Made by a program: the position numbers and the translations under genes
In this document: positions 8,200 through 17,070 of the stretch, piece after piece
Layout: each line of letters opens with the position of its first letter
How positions within the stretch are numbered: the stretch's first letter is position 1
Notes under the pieces: model-generated
Told to the model about the DNA's origin: nothing
Seen by the model: the letters and a program-made list of their open reading frames with translations, nothing else
Database searches by the model: none
NCBI GenBank assembly: GCA_903864835.1
Contig: CAIPHK010000028.1
Location: 1 to 64,000 of the forward strand
Direction of reading: 5' to 3'
Origin: an uncultured bacterium
GTDB taxonomy: Bacteria; Margulisbacteria; Marinamargulisbacteria; SXXA01
DNA: 64,000 nt

Positions 8200-8853
8200 T
8201 CACTGAGCAGATATGGTTTCCGAAGAACTCAGATGAGACAAACCGCTGACTATCTTTTCTTTTACTTCTTTTGAGTACTTTGCCCTGATTTTGAACTTAC
8301 TATGGACTACTATTCTGATTACTGGATAGGGAACCAATTGGAAAATATTTAGAATCCATTTTATTTTAGATTGATCGATGGTCTCTCTTATTGATCTCAA
8401 AAAACCTTGTTCTCTAAACAAATAAAAATTTTCCATTTGGCCCGGGCTTAGCAAAACAGGATATGTCTTTTGTACAGCGCAAATCGGTCCCGCGTAACCA
8501 TTCCCATCACTATCATAACAACTCCCATCATGATAAGTGGCATACGGCTCACCACCAGTATAATTTAGCCCAGTTTTTGAATCCAAAACACCTATTTTGC
8601 GTCCATCCATCTCAAAAAAATTCTCATCAATACTCACCGGCATATCGCCCTGATTTACAACCGATATCCAAACTAAATCAAGCGTAAGCTCCGGTTCGTT
8701 CGACATATTTCCAAAATTAATAAAAGCAATAATTTTTGGTTTATAGGGTCTATTAGATAAATAAAGCGATAGCAAAACCGATAAAAATGTAGCTAAAACG
8801 CCTAGTGCAGATATAGTATCCTGATAATCCCCACAAATTATTTCTATGCCCAT
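8200..8853 (-). CDS. Hypothetical membrane-anchored protein
   Basis: The product has 217 residues from ATG 8853, which has GAAGGAT upstream (a TTG at 8862 is the alternative). One membrane segment near the N-terminus (ISALGVLATFLSVLLSLYLS) is followed by a soluble domain rich in beta strands. That domain includes a segment with clustered Gly, Asp and Tyr (DGSCYDSDGNGYAGPIC) whose two Cys could pair. I recognise no family. The DNA looks AT-richer than the flanking genes, which may mean recent acquisition; this is by eye only. The gene lies directly beside the repeat cluster at 8946-9343. Confidence 0.6.
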   Translation of the reverse strand: MGIEIICGDYQDTISALGVLATFLSVLLSLYLSNRPYKPKIIAFINFGNMSNEPELTLDLVWISVVNQGDMPVSIDENFFEMDGRKIGVLDSKTGLNYTGGEPYATYHDGSCYDSDGNGYAGPICAVQKTYPVLLSPGQMENFYLFREQGFLRSIRETIDQSKIKWILNIFQLVPYPVIRIVVHSKFKIRAKYSKEVKEKIVSGLSHLSSSETISAQ

Positions 8854-8945
8854 ATCCTTCAAATTATAGGGCCTTAATAAGGTTCAATCCACCAACCAAA
8901 TTGGGGGATCTGAATCAAAAATCAAAATCCGGCCGAAGGCCCCAT

Positions 8946-9110
8946 ATTAGCCGATATGTCTGAGCGCGATGGAGCGCAGGATGAGCGGGCATTTTGGGCG
9001 TCGGAGGATCATTTGTGAGATGAGAGGGAGTAGTCGTTCAGCCCAAAATGCCCGGGATTCCTAAGTGGTTCGCGCGAGTTGAAGGCGTTGTTCCAGGGGT
9101 TGGATGGGGC
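8946..9110 (+). repeat. Structured dispersed repeat A, copy 1
   Basis: Two conserved blocks (8946-9000 and 9041-9110) flank a variable centre. The same blocks recur in opposite orientation at 58475-58642. The ends of the variable centre form a perfect 14-bp inverted repeat (CGGGCATTTTGGGC at 8986-8999, GCCCAAAATGCCCG at 9041-9054). In the other copy the same stem is kept by three G-U pairs. Shared flanks include GCCGATATGTCTGAGC and GGGATTCCTAAGTGG. It is downstream of prfC and has no open frame of note. Confidence 0.75.
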
Positions 9111-9210
9111 CTTCCCCTCCCGGGGGTGTGGGGAGCCACCCCACTTCGTAAAACAAAAGACTATGAATACTGAGCGAGGAATGGAACCCCACAATAATAA
9201 GAAGAAAATT

Positions 9211-9343
9211 GATATCCATGCGACGGGATCCCCGCTTTCGCGGGGATGACGTTTAATCGCGGGGATGACGGTCATTCGTGGGGATGACAACCAAAAAAAA
9301 TCGATATCCATGCGACGGGATTCCCGCCTTCGCGGGAATGACA
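9211..9343. repeat. REP-like palindromic repeat cluster
   Basis: Two full units begin GATATCCATGCGACGGGAT and continue into a hairpin: 9211-9250, with the CCCCGC/GCGGGG palindrome, and 9303-9343, with TTCCCGCCTTCGCGGGAA and then TGACA. Two partial units (GCGGGGATGAC near 9258, GGGGATGACAA near 9280) lie between them. The element belongs to the widespread 'CGGGAATGAC' type of extragenic palindrome. Single copies occur at 25295-25314 and 44344-44370 inside genes. Confidence 0.8.
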
Positions 9344-9354
9344 AGCTCGAAGAA

Positions 9355-10926
9355 TCAATACTCAGAAGTAGTGTGAAACACCAACTCCGTATTCTCTTTA
9401 ATCTCCCGCTCCAAACTCCACTTCGTTTCCGCGAGATACACATACCGCTCGTCTTTATCCCGAGCGATCTGACCTTGCCTAAGCCGAACAAACTCGTTCA
9501 ACTTCAACGTATTATCAGACTCCAACCAGCACGCTTTAATAAAGTTTAATTGATCAAACCGACATTGCGCCCCATATTCATGGTCCAGCCGATATTGAAT
9601 AACCTCAAACTGCAAGGCCCCCACAGTCCCCACAATTTTCCGTCCATCAATCATCGTAAACACCTGCGCCACGCCTTCTTCACACAGCTGATCCAACCCC
9701 TTATGAAGCTGCTTGGTCTTGAGCGGGTTCAAATTCACGCAATACTTAAACATCTCTGGAGAAAAACTAGGAATCCCCTTAAACCCAAAGGCCTCCCCTT
9801 CAGTCAGCGTATCACCGATCTTAAACGTCCCCGTATCATGTAACCCAATAATATCCCCAGGATACGCAACATCAATAATTGACTTATCCTGCGCCATAAA
9901 CGCGGTTGGATTATTACATTTGATATATTTCCCCGACGGCACATGCAAAAACCGTTTACTCCGCTCAAACACCCCAGAAACGATCCTCAAAAACGCGATC
10001 CGATCCCGATGTTTTGGGTCAATATTCGCGTGAATCTTAAACACAAATCCACTAAATCCAGTCTCATCCGGTTGAACCACCCGAGTCGTTGCTTCCCGAG
10101 ACCGAGGCCCCGGCGCATGTTCAATAAAAAAGTCTAATATCTCACGCACGCCAAAATTATTAAGCGCGCTCCCAAAAAACACCGGGGTAATAATCCCTGC
10201 CATATACAATTCATGATCAAATGACGGATACACTCCGGTCACTAATGCCACTTCTTCTCGAAGTTGATCTGCATCCATTTTCCCCACAATTTGATCCAAC
10301 CGAGTGTCATCCAACGACTCAATTACCACCGAATCGGGAGCGGTCTGTTTGCTATGGGGCTTAAAGAGAATTAGCCGTTTTTCAACAAAACTATAAACCC
10401 CTTTAAATGACTTCCCATTCCCAATCGGCCAACTCAATGGGCACACCTTCATACTCAGACGATCTTCAATTTCATCCAGCAACTCAATCGCTGGTTTCCC
10501 ATCCCGATCCATCTTGTTAATGAACGTCATAATCGGGGTCTGCCGCATCCGGCATACTTCAAGCAACTTATACGTTTGAGACTCCACCCCTTTGGAGGAA
10601 TCAATGACCATCAACGCGCTATCCACCGCCGTCAACGTCCGATAGGTATCCTCACAAAAATCTTTATGTCCCGGCGTATCCAACAAATTAATTTTAGTCC
10701 CGTTATAGACAAACCCCATAACGGAGGTAGCCACCGAAATCCCCCGTTGACGCTCAATTTCCATAAAATCTGAGGTTGCGCCCCGACTCGCCTTTTTGGC
10801 TTTGACCGCACCCGCAACCTGAATCGCACCACCAAATAGCAGTAACTTTTCAGTCAGCGTCGTCTTCCCCGCGTCCGGGTGACTGATTATTCCAAACGTT
10901 CGCCGTTGGGCGATCTCTTCGGTCAA
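9355..10926 (-). CDS. prfC: Peptide chain release factor 3
   Basis: The protein has 523 residues, the usual length. RF3 is the translational GTPase that removes RF1/RF2 from the ribosome after peptide release. The G domain shows G1 SHPDAGKTTLTEK, the switch segment RQRGISVATSV, G3 DTPGHKDF and G4 NKMDR. The rest follows the RF3 pattern through to the C-terminal domain (FEVIQYRLDHEYGA, EREIKENTELVF). The start is a TTG at 10926 whose last two bases overlap the TGA stop of the HAD gene, so translation is probably coupled. It is the last gene of the comF-to-prfC run. The repeat cluster at 8946-9343 lies just downstream. Confidence 0.96.
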   Translation of the reverse strand: MTEEIAQRRTFGIISHPDAGKTTLTEKLLLFGGAIQVAGAVKAKKASRGATSDFMEIERQRGISVATSVMGFVYNGTKINLLDTPGHKDFCEDTYRTLTAVDSALMVIDSSKGVESQTYKLLEVCRMRQTPIMTFINKMDRDGKPAIELLDEIEDRLSMKVCPLSWPIGNGKSFKGVYSFVEKRLILFKPHSKQTAPDSVVIESLDDTRLDQIVGKMDADQLREEVALVTGVYPSFDHELYMAGIITPVFFGSALNNFGVREILDFFIEHAPGPRSREATTRVVQPDETGFSGFVFKIHANIDPKHRDRIAFLRIVSGVFERSKRFLHVPSGKYIKCNNPTAFMAQDKSIIDVAYPGDIIGLHDTGTFKIGDTLTEGEAFGFKGIPSFSPEMFKYCVNLNPLKTKQLHKGLDQLCEEGVAQVFTMIDGRKIVGTVGALQFEVIQYRLDHEYGAQCRFDQLNFIKACWLESDNTLKLNEFVRLRQGQIARDKDERYVYLAETKWSLEREIKENTELVFHTTSEY

Positions 10927-11543
10927 CTCAGAACCCCTAATCCTTGAAGGGACAATCGAACTTGACCCGGAGACTCATATAAAATCCCCGTGATTCCAAA
11001 CTGTTTTGCAGCCTCGATATTATCCGGCAAATCATCAATAAAAATAGTAGACGCTGGATCAAGATTATAATGGCCCAACAGATGATGATAAATTTCGGGT
11101 TCAGGCTTCATCATGTTTACTTTAGCCGATACCACTTTTCCCCGAGCCAGATTTAAAAACGGATTTTTTTCGGTTAACCGATCAAAGGGACGGTCTTGAA
11201 AATTAGATAAAATATACGTTTCGTATTGCATCGATAGCGTCTCAAACAATGCAATCATCTCATCGATGGGATCCAGGTGATCCGAAAACTCCTCAACCAA
11301 TTGAGGAATGGTCCCAATGGCATCGGGATGAATTAAAGCATCTCGCTTTAGTTTCCCAACCAAAGCATCAACCGATAAATCCCCACGATCCATGAGTTGC
11401 CAATCGGGTGATAAAAAAAGATGGGTGATAAAGTCACCCTTATGGGCGGTCTCCCCTAAAATACGATCGACAATGGCTGAAGGATTGTATCCAAACAGCA
11501 CATTGCCGACATCAAAGACGATCGCGGAATAGGTCCCGGACAC
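10923..11543 (-). CDS. HAD-superfamily hydrolase (YihX-like)
   Basis: This 206-residue subfamily IA HAD protein has motif I as FDVGNVLFGY, where the nucleophile Asp is present and the second acid is replaced by Asn as in YihX-type proteins. Motif II is YILSNF, the motif III Lys lies in MMKPEPEIY, and motif IV is FIDDLPDNIEAA. An alpha-helical cap lies between motifs I and II. The substrate is probably a small phosphorylated metabolite; which one is not readable. The start is GTG 11543, three bases after the rpmB stop, and the stop overlaps the prfC start. It is therefore embedded in a translation-related operon. Confidence 0.88.
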   Translation of the reverse strand: MSGTYSAIVFDVGNVLFGYNPSAIVDRILGETAHKGDFITHLFLSPDWQLMDRGDLSVDALVGKLKRDALIHPDAIGTIPQLVEEFSDHLDPIDEMIALFETLSMQYETYILSNFQDRPFDRLTEKNPFLNLARGKVVSAKVNMMKPEPEIYHHLLGHYNLDPASTIFIDDLPDNIEAAKQFGITGILYESPGQVRLSLQGLGVLS

Positions 11544-11546
11544 GCC

Positions 11547-11738
11547 CTAAGCAACAAGCTTACGGGTAATGGTCTTAATGCAACCCGTACAAAGCTTAAC
11601 TCGCCCTGTTAATCCCTCTAAAGGTAATCGAAGGGTCTGCAAATTCGGCAACCATCGCCGTTTTGTTTTTCTATTGGAGTGACTGACGTTATTACCCGTC
11701 CGAGGTCCTTTTCCACAAACCTGACATACTCTGGCCAT
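11547..11738 (-). CDS. rpmB: 50S ribosomal protein bL28
   Basis: The protein has 63 residues. The N-terminus [20 protein letters not shown] is the bL28 signature, followed by the basic [11 protein letters not shown]. CxxC near the N-terminus and CTGC near the C-terminus make this the zinc-binding (C+) form. ATG 11738 has AAGGAT upstream. L33, the common neighbour of bL28, is absent; the gene sits between aspS and a HAD hydrolase. The four-Cys form implies zinc dependence. In other bacteria C-minus paralogues replace it under zinc limitation; none is seen here. Confidence 0.96.
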   Translation of the reverse strand: MARVCQVCGKGPRTGNNVSHSNRKTKRRWLPNLQTLRLPLEGLTGRVKLCTGCIKTITRKLVA

Positions 11739-11787
11739 TATCTATATCCTTATTTCTCGTAAATACGGTGTCAAAAAGAGGTCAACA

Positions 11788-13587
11788 TTATTCCACAACG
11801 GGCAACTTTACGACAACCCCTAGGTCCGCCAACTGTTCAGGGTGAACCAGGTCAGGCGCTTGGGTCATCGGACACACCGCCATTCGGTTTTTGGGGAACG
11901 CAATCACGTCCCGAATGGAGTCCGTTCCCAAGATCATCGCCACCAGGCGATCGAGACCAATCGCTAACCCTCCATGCGGCGGCGGGCCATACCGAAAGGC
12001 ATCAATAAAGAATCCGAACTTCTCTTGGATTTCTTCAGGCTGAAGTCCCAGGATTTCAAAAATCTGCTGCTGCTGGTCCGGCGAATGAATCCGAATACTG
12101 CCACCGCCAATTTCAACACCATTAATGACCACGTCATAGGCTCTGGCCGACATCTGCGCCAAATCCCCAGGGGCCATCGATGACTGAACCGCACCTGCCG
12201 GTTGGGTAAACGGATGATGCATTGCGGATAGCTTACCGCCCACCAGTTCGAATAACGGAAAATCGGTCACCCAACACGGGGATACTGTATTTTCAGGGAT
12301 CACCCCCAAGTAGTCCGCCACATGAATTCGGAATCGGCCCAAAACGTCATCGACCAACCGAGGATTTGAGTCGGCAATAAACATGAGTACATCGCCATCA
12401 TCGGCACCCATCCGCTGGATCAGGAGGGTTTGTTCCTCGTCGGTGAAAAACTGAACGATATTGGACTGCAATTTTCCGCCCTCACATCGCATCCAGGTCA
12501 TCCCACGGGCACCCAAGGCCGGCACCACTTTTTTGGCAAACTCTTCCTGAAGGACATTTTTGCTGAGGCGCTCTGATTGCCCTTTAACAGTGATTCCTTT
12601 GATCGTGCCACCGGCCGCAATAATTGTCTTAAAAATATTGTAGTTAACGGTGCGCACGGCATCGGTCACATCAACCATTTCCATTCCAAATCGCATGTCA
12701 GGATGGTCATTCCCAAACCGGGCCATCGAATCCGCATAGGTAATGGTTGGAAATGGTGTCGGAATGGAGACTCCCGCGACCCCGAACAACCGAACCACAA
12801 GACCTTCAACCAATTCCATTACAAAGGATTCATCGATAAAGGACGCTTCTAAGTCGATCTGAGTAAATTCAGGCTGACGATTGGGACGCAAATCTTCGTC
12901 TCTAAAACATTTTGTAATTTGGAAATACCGGTCTAATCCGCCAATCATCAACAATTGCTTAAACAACTGGGGCGACTGGGGCAATGCGTAAAACTTACCT
13001 TGATGAACCCGACTGGGAACCAAATAATCTCGTGCACCTTCTGGAGTACTCTTCGTCAAAACTGGAGTATCCACTTCGCAGAATCCGTTATCGGATAAAA
13101 AGGTCCGGGCCGCTTGTAAAATCTGGTGACGAACGAGCAAGTTACGCTGAACAATCGGCCTCCGAATATCAAGGTATCGATATTTGAGGCGCAGTTCTTC
13201 ATCCACCGTCACACCATGATCGCCGTCTTTTTCAGAGATCAAAAAGGGGGGAGTTTCAGAGGTACTGACGACCTCTAATTGATCACAATGGACTTCGAGA
13301 TAGCCCGTCACCAATTTGGTATTTACAGTATCATCCGATCGCTGGTGCACCGTCCCCATCACCGATACCACAAATTCGCTGCGGAGCAATTGGGCCAACG
13401 CGTACGACTCCGACTGGCGGGGATCAAATACGATTTGAACAATCCCTTTTACGTCGCGAAGGTGAACAAACAACAAATGGCCATGATCACGAACGGTATC
13501 CACCCACCCCGCCAAATGAACCTGATTTCCCAAGTCCGCTTCTGTTATATCGCCACAATATCGTCGATTTCGCCAGGTCACCGTCAT
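11788..13587 (-). CDS. aspS: Aspartyl-tRNA synthetase
   Basis: This 599-residue class IIb synthetase is of bacterial length. An N-terminal OB-fold anticodon-binding domain (about 1-110) is followed by the catalytic core with motif 1 RYLDIRRP, motif 2 CFRDEDLRPNRQPEFTQID and motif 3 GLAIGLDRLV. A GAD insertion domain (about 280-410) is present, as in bacterial AspRS. It charges tRNA-Asp. The presence of gatCAB in this organism, which would decide whether the enzyme is also used for tRNA-Asn, cannot be judged from this window. GGAG stands upstream of ATG 13587. It lies between the alpha/beta hydrolase gene and rpmB. Confidence 0.97.
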   Translation of the reverse strand: MTVTWRNRRYCGDITEADLGNQVHLAGWVDTVRDHGHLLFVHLRDVKGIVQIVFDPRQSESYALAQLLRSEFVVSVMGTVHQRSDDTVNTKLVTGYLEVHCDQLEVVSTSETPPFLISEKDGDHGVTVDEELRLKYRYLDIRRPIVQRNLLVRHQILQAARTFLSDNGFCEVDTPVLTKSTPEGARDYLVPSRVHQGKFYALPQSPQLFKQLLMIGGLDRYFQITKCFRDEDLRPNRQPEFTQIDLEASFIDESFVMELVEGLVVRLFGVAGVSIPTPFPTITYADSMARFGNDHPDMRFGMEMVDVTDAVRTVNYNIFKTIIAAGGTIKGITVKGQSERLSKNVLQEEFAKKVVPALGARGMTWMRCEGGKLQSNIVQFFTDEEQTLLIQRMGADDGDVLMFIADSNPRLVDDVLGRFRIHVADYLGVIPENTVSPCWVTDFPLFELVGGKLSAMHHPFTQPAGAVQSSMAPGDLAQMSARAYDVVINGVEIGGGSIRIHSPDQQQQIFEILGLQPEEIQEKFGFFIDAFRYGPPPHGGLAIGLDRLVAMILGTDSIRDVIAFPKNRMAVCPMTQAPDLVHPEQLADLGVVVKLPVVE

Positions 13588-13599
13588 ACCATTATTCTC

Positions 13600-14517
13600 C
13601 TAATTTGAATGTATCTTCACTGTATCCGAACCGATCCGAGATAGCCAATCCCTCAGGGTCCGGTAGACCACTTCGTCCCCGAGCTCATTCAAAACCACAT
13701 GACGAAGGCCTTCAAAAACGGACACCGTGACATCGGTTTTTCCTCCCGCCCGATATCGATCACCTAGCGTCAGGCTTACTGCCCCAAAACGGGTGACAGA
13801 GTCGTCCGACCCCGTCAAAATCAACAAAGGCAAGTTGGGAAATCCAGTAAATAATGTCGGCGAAAACAACCTATAAAATCCACCAAACGCCTCAATAAAA
13901 AAGGATAACGGCGGGATAAACCCGCATAACGGATCGGCAATGTAGGAATCAACCACTTCCGTCCAACGACTGAGCCAATCAAATGGCGTCCGAGTCGGGC
14001 GAAACGGACGATTAAATCCACCGTATAAGATGTGATACACGATCGACCCTTTGGCCGATCTTCCCAACACCAAGGACAATAAAAAAGGAACCGCCCACCC
14101 GACCCCTAACATCATGCGAGGCTCACACGATGAGCCGGTCAATATGACACCCTTTACGGCTGGGCGATATCGAGAAACCACTTCCTGCGCAATAAAGCTC
14201 CCCATGCTATGCCCCAGAATGACCCAGGGATATTGGGGTGCCGTTTCCAACACCCAATCAACCAGTCGAGCATTTCGGGCAATGAGCCCGTCCCATCCCT
14301 CTGGACCAAGGTCGCCGAGCTCTCCGGTTCGAGTATCGCCATGCCCAACGTGATCCGCGGCAATGACGCACCCATGATTCGCCTGGGCCCATTCGCCTAA
14401 CCGACCATATCGCCCGGCATGTTCCGTCATTCCATGGAATACAATAATCCCAAACTGAGCGGATTCCAGATCCCCCCACTGAAGGACCGGAACCTCAAAG
14501 TCGGTGCGAGTACGCAT
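13600..14517 (-). CDS. Alpha/beta hydrolase, lysophospholipase/monoacylglycerol-lipase type
   Basis: The product has 305 residues from ATG 14517, which follows the TAG of the preceding gene by three bases. Fold landmarks are the oxyanion segment VFHGMTEHAGRY, the nucleophile elbow GHSMGS (Ser near residue 104), an acid in LTGSDDSV and the late histidine in FEGLRHVVLNE. HGMTEH resembles serine aminopeptidase-S33-type (MGL-like) lipases. A hydrophobic lid (PFLLSLVLG) lies after the elbow, consistent with lipid substrates. No signal peptide is seen. It is co-directional with the small membrane protein upstream and aspS downstream. The specific substrate is not inferable. Confidence 0.85.
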   Translation of the reverse strand: MRTRTDFEVPVLQWGDLESAQFGIIVFHGMTEHAGRYGRLGEWAQANHGCVIAADHVGHGDTRTGELGDLGPEGWDGLIARNARLVDWVLETAPQYPWVILGHSMGSFIAQEVVSRYRPAVKGVILTGSSCEPRMMLGVGWAVPFLLSLVLGRSAKGSIVYHILYGGFNRPFRPTRTPFDWLSRWTEVVDSYIADPLCGFIPPLSFFIEAFGGFYRLFSPTLFTGFPNLPLLILTGSDDSVTRFGAVSLTLGDRYRAGGKTDVTVSVFEGLRHVVLNELGDEVVYRTLRDWLSRIGSDTVKIHSN

Positions 14518-14520
14518 CAA

Positions 14521-14859
14521 CTATGGTTTGACGATCGCAAGACCAGTGGCGATCACCACCAACACCATCATGACTGCAAAAAAAGGTTTTTTTAACTCCG
14601 GTTTTCGCTTCGCTACGATCGGGGCGCCAATCGCAATTACTGCCCAAATGGCCATTTTTCCCGCGATCCAATGGGAATGCATCGAAATCCCCATCACATG
14701 AAGCAGCCCAAACCCAGCGATCAACATCAAAATACTACTCAAACCAAGAATCATATTCGCCACAGGGGCCTTTTTATCCGACAAATAGACCGCCGACATT
14801 GACGATACCAAGGACACCAATCCGACCAAATGCAACATTTTGTATATTTCTAAACGCAT
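14521..14859 (-). CDS. Small four-helix membrane protein, SirB2-like
   Basis: The protein has 112 residues and four predicted membrane helices. A His lies early in helix 1 (MLHLVGLVSLVSS), and a His-Val-Met / His-Ser-His region precedes the third helix (HWIAGKMAIWAVIAIGAPIV). This layout resembles the SirB/SirB2 family of integral membrane proteins, whose biochemical role is not settled. The identification is by topology and short motifs only. ATG 14859 has AAGGAG upstream. A two-hairpin repeat lies between the mfd stop and this start, so it may be expressed separately from mfd. Confidence 0.5.
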   Translation of the reverse strand: MRLEIYKMLHLVGLVSLVSSMSAVYLSDKKAPVANMILGLSSILMLIAGFGLLHVMGISMHSHWIAGKMAIWAVIAIGAPIVAKRKPELKKPFFAVMMVLVVIATGLAIVKP

Positions 14860-14873
14860 AAAAACTCCTTTTT

Positions 14874-14942
14874 GATTTGTTTCACTCCACGTCGCATTCG
14901 CTCGTTGAGATGAAACGCGATCGGACTGGCAAAGCCAGATCC
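14874..14942 (-). repeat. Two-hairpin dispersed repeat, copy 2
   Basis: Read on the minus strand, hairpin 1 (CTGGC-AAA/TTT-GCCAG, 14926-14938) is followed by GATCGC. Hairpin 2 comes next, with arms GTTTCATCT (14916-14908) and AGTGAAAC (14886-14879), then AAATC. The order of elements, the bulged T and the AAATC tail match copy 1 at 2704-2760. Hairpin 1 and the loop of hairpin 2 differ in sequence. It lies downstream of mfd, in the same direction of reading. Confidence 0.6.
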
Positions 14943-14967
14943 TCCTTAAACCTACTTAAAATTAGGA

Positions 14968-17070
14968 TTATCTCAATTTGAGGCGAATAGTATCAAACAA
15001 CAATGAAACTGTCCCCGGAAAATCGCCGTATCGGTCTTCCAATTCATCGCAGAGATCATCCAGCTGAAATGGAAATTCAACGCTAACCACCCGACGATAT
15101 ACCGCCAAGCGTTCTCTCGGATCGGAAATATATTCCTCCGGAAGCAATAACTGAAGATTACTCCCTTCAATCCACGACCGCTGTTTCCGATGGGGCTTTC
15201 CATGATATCGGGCCACTGCGTCATCCAACATTCGACAATACAACTCAAATCCCACCGAGGTGACATGCCCGTGTTGTTTCTTACCCAACAAGGTCCCCGC
15301 GCCCCGAATTTCCAAGTCTTTCATTGCCAATTTATAGCCTGACCCCAAAGCCGCATATTCTCGAATGGCGCCCAACCGCCGTTGGCCCACTTCCGTCAAC
15401 GTTTCTTCCGAGCGATAAAGTAACAACGCATACCCCTGCACCTCGGATCGACCCACCCGACCCCGAAGCTGGTGAATCTGGGACAATCCCAATCGGTCCG
15501 CGTCTTCCATGATGATCGTATTGGCCGTTGAGATATCCACGCCGTTTTCAATGATGGTCGTACATACCAACACTTGAATTTGATGGTTCCAAAATTTGAC
15601 CATGGTGGATTCCAGAGTCCGTTCATCCATTTGACCATGGGCCACCGCAACCTCTGCATCCGGCACCAACTTGCGAATCCACGCCGCTTTTGACGAAATT
15701 CCCCGAACTTGATTGAAGAGATAATAGACCTGCCCGCCTCGATCCAATTCTTTTCGAATCGCTTGTTCGACAATGGCGTCGTTTTTGGTATGAACCAATG
15801 TCGCGACGGGCTTCCGAGCCACAGGTGCGGTTGAGATCGTCGACAAGCCCCGAGACCCGATCAATGCCATGTAAAGGGTCCGAGGAATCGGAGTAGCACT
15901 GACACTCAAGACATCAACATTGGGCTTTAACTGCTTGAGTTTTTCTTTATGTGTCACTCCAAATCGCTGTTCCTCATCGACTATTAATAGACCGAGATCC
16001 GCAAATTTAATATCGGCCTGGAGAAGGCGGTGGGTGCCAATCACCAGTTGAATCAATCCCTGGCTCAATTGCTCCAAAATTTTTCGTTGTTCTGATTTTT
16101 TCTTAAATCGGGACAACACCGCCACTCGATAAGGAAATGGCGCAAACCGTTCGGAAAACGTCCGAAAATGTTGCTCTGCCAGAATCGTTGTTGGAACCAC
16201 CACCGCCACCTGTTTGCCGTTTTCCACCGCCTTAAACGCAGCCCGAACCAAAATTTCAGTTTTCCCAAATCCCACATCCCCGCAGACCAATCGATCCATC
16301 GGCCGGGCGGACTCCATATCCCGCTTCACCTCAGCGGTGACCCGTCGCTGATCATCCGTATCCGTGTGCATAAACCGGGATTCGAGATCTACCTGCCAAA
16401 CCGTATCTTCCTGAAACGAAAACCCATCGGTTTCTTGCCGGGCTTTATGAAGGAGGTACACATCGTGGGCCAGTTCTTCGAGGGCCTTCTTGGTTTTGGC
16501 CGTGGTCTTTTTCCATACCCCATCGTGAAGCCCATTCACTTTTGGAATGGTATCGGCCGCCGAATATCGGGTAATTAAATGAACCTGTTCCAGCGGAACG
16601 TAGAGCTTATCTTCCCCTTTATATTTCACATGGAGATATTCGCCCTCGCGAGATCCAATGGTCAGCCGGACTAACCCCTTGTATTGCCCAATCCCATAGG
16701 TTTCGTGGACGACATAATCTCCCGGGTGAATATCGTCCAACACCGCCCCACCCGGCGCTGACACTGCGGCGTGATAAAACACATCGGATTCATCGCTGAC
16801 GGGTCGAATCGCCGTTTGATTAACCGAGGAAATCGACCGTTGGGTTTGGATATTAAAGGAATTCAACCGATCCAAATGATCCCCGTCATAATCAAATCGG
16901 AGGGGGTGACTTTGATTAACCGGAAACACGTCGATGATGCCGCCACGCACCGAAAATTCCCCAGGCTCCAATACCATTGGGACTCGGGTGTAACACATAT
17001 CGACCAACCCGGTTATCAGGTCAGAATGGCCGATGATGGCAGGCGATTTTCGGTCGATGTGGATCATCAC
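14968..17070 (-). CDS. mfd: Transcription-repair coupling factor, strongly reduced
   Basis: At 700 residues this is far shorter than the usual 1100-1200. It opens with a short piece of the UvrB-like D2 module (PGEFSVRGGIIDVFP near residue 38). It then jumps within about 80 residues to the RNA-polymerase-interacting domain (DIHPGDYVVHETYGIGQYKG). The translocase is complete: Walker A GDVGFGKTE (about 263), DEEQRFG (about 362), SATPIPRT, and the TRG region with HQLRGRVGR. The regulatory D7 domain stops near its middle (FDTIRLKLR) and three in-frame TAA codons follow. The regions corresponding to D1 and D3 are absent. ATG 17070 overlaps the comF stop, so no upstream segment could be hidden. The protein can probably displace stalled polymerase; recruitment of UvrA is doubtful. 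Confidence 0.9.
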   Translation of the reverse strand: MMIHIDRKSPAIIGHSDLITGLVDMCYTRVPMVLEPGEFSVRGGIIDVFPVNQSHPLRFDYDGDHLDRLNSFNIQTQRSISSVNQTAIRPVSDESDVFYHAAVSAPGGAVLDDIHPGDYVVHETYGIGQYKGLVRLTIGSREGEYLHVKYKGEDKLYVPLEQVHLITRYSAADTIPKVNGLHDGVWKKTTAKTKKALEELAHDVYLLHKARQETDGFSFQEDTVWQVDLESRFMHTDTDDQRRVTAEVKRDMESARPMDRLVCGDVGFGKTEILVRAAFKAVENGKQVAVVVPTTILAEQHFRTFSERFAPFPYRVAVLSRFKKKSEQRKILEQLSQGLIQLVIGTHRLLQADIKFADLGLLIVDEEQRFGVTHKEKLKQLKPNVDVLSVSATPIPRTLYMALIGSRGLSTISTAPVARKPVATLVHTKNDAIVEQAIRKELDRGGQVYYLFNQVRGISSKAAWIRKLVPDAEVAVAHGQMDERTLESTMVKFWNHQIQVLVCTTIIENGVDISTANTIIMEDADRLGLSQIHQLRGRVGRSEVQGYALLLYRSEETLTEVGQRRLGAIREYAALGSGYKLAMKDLEIRGAGTLLGKKQHGHVTSVGFELYCRMLDDAVARYHGKPHRKQRSWIEGSNLQLLLPEEYISDPRERLAVYRRVVSVEFPFQLDDLCDELEDRYGDFPGTVSLLFDTIRLKLR

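Noticed and set aside
9009-9549. 160-codon minus frame and 94-codon plus frame
   Set aside because: Both translate the dispersed repeats (for example SRLRGND), the typical false frames of REP-like DNA.
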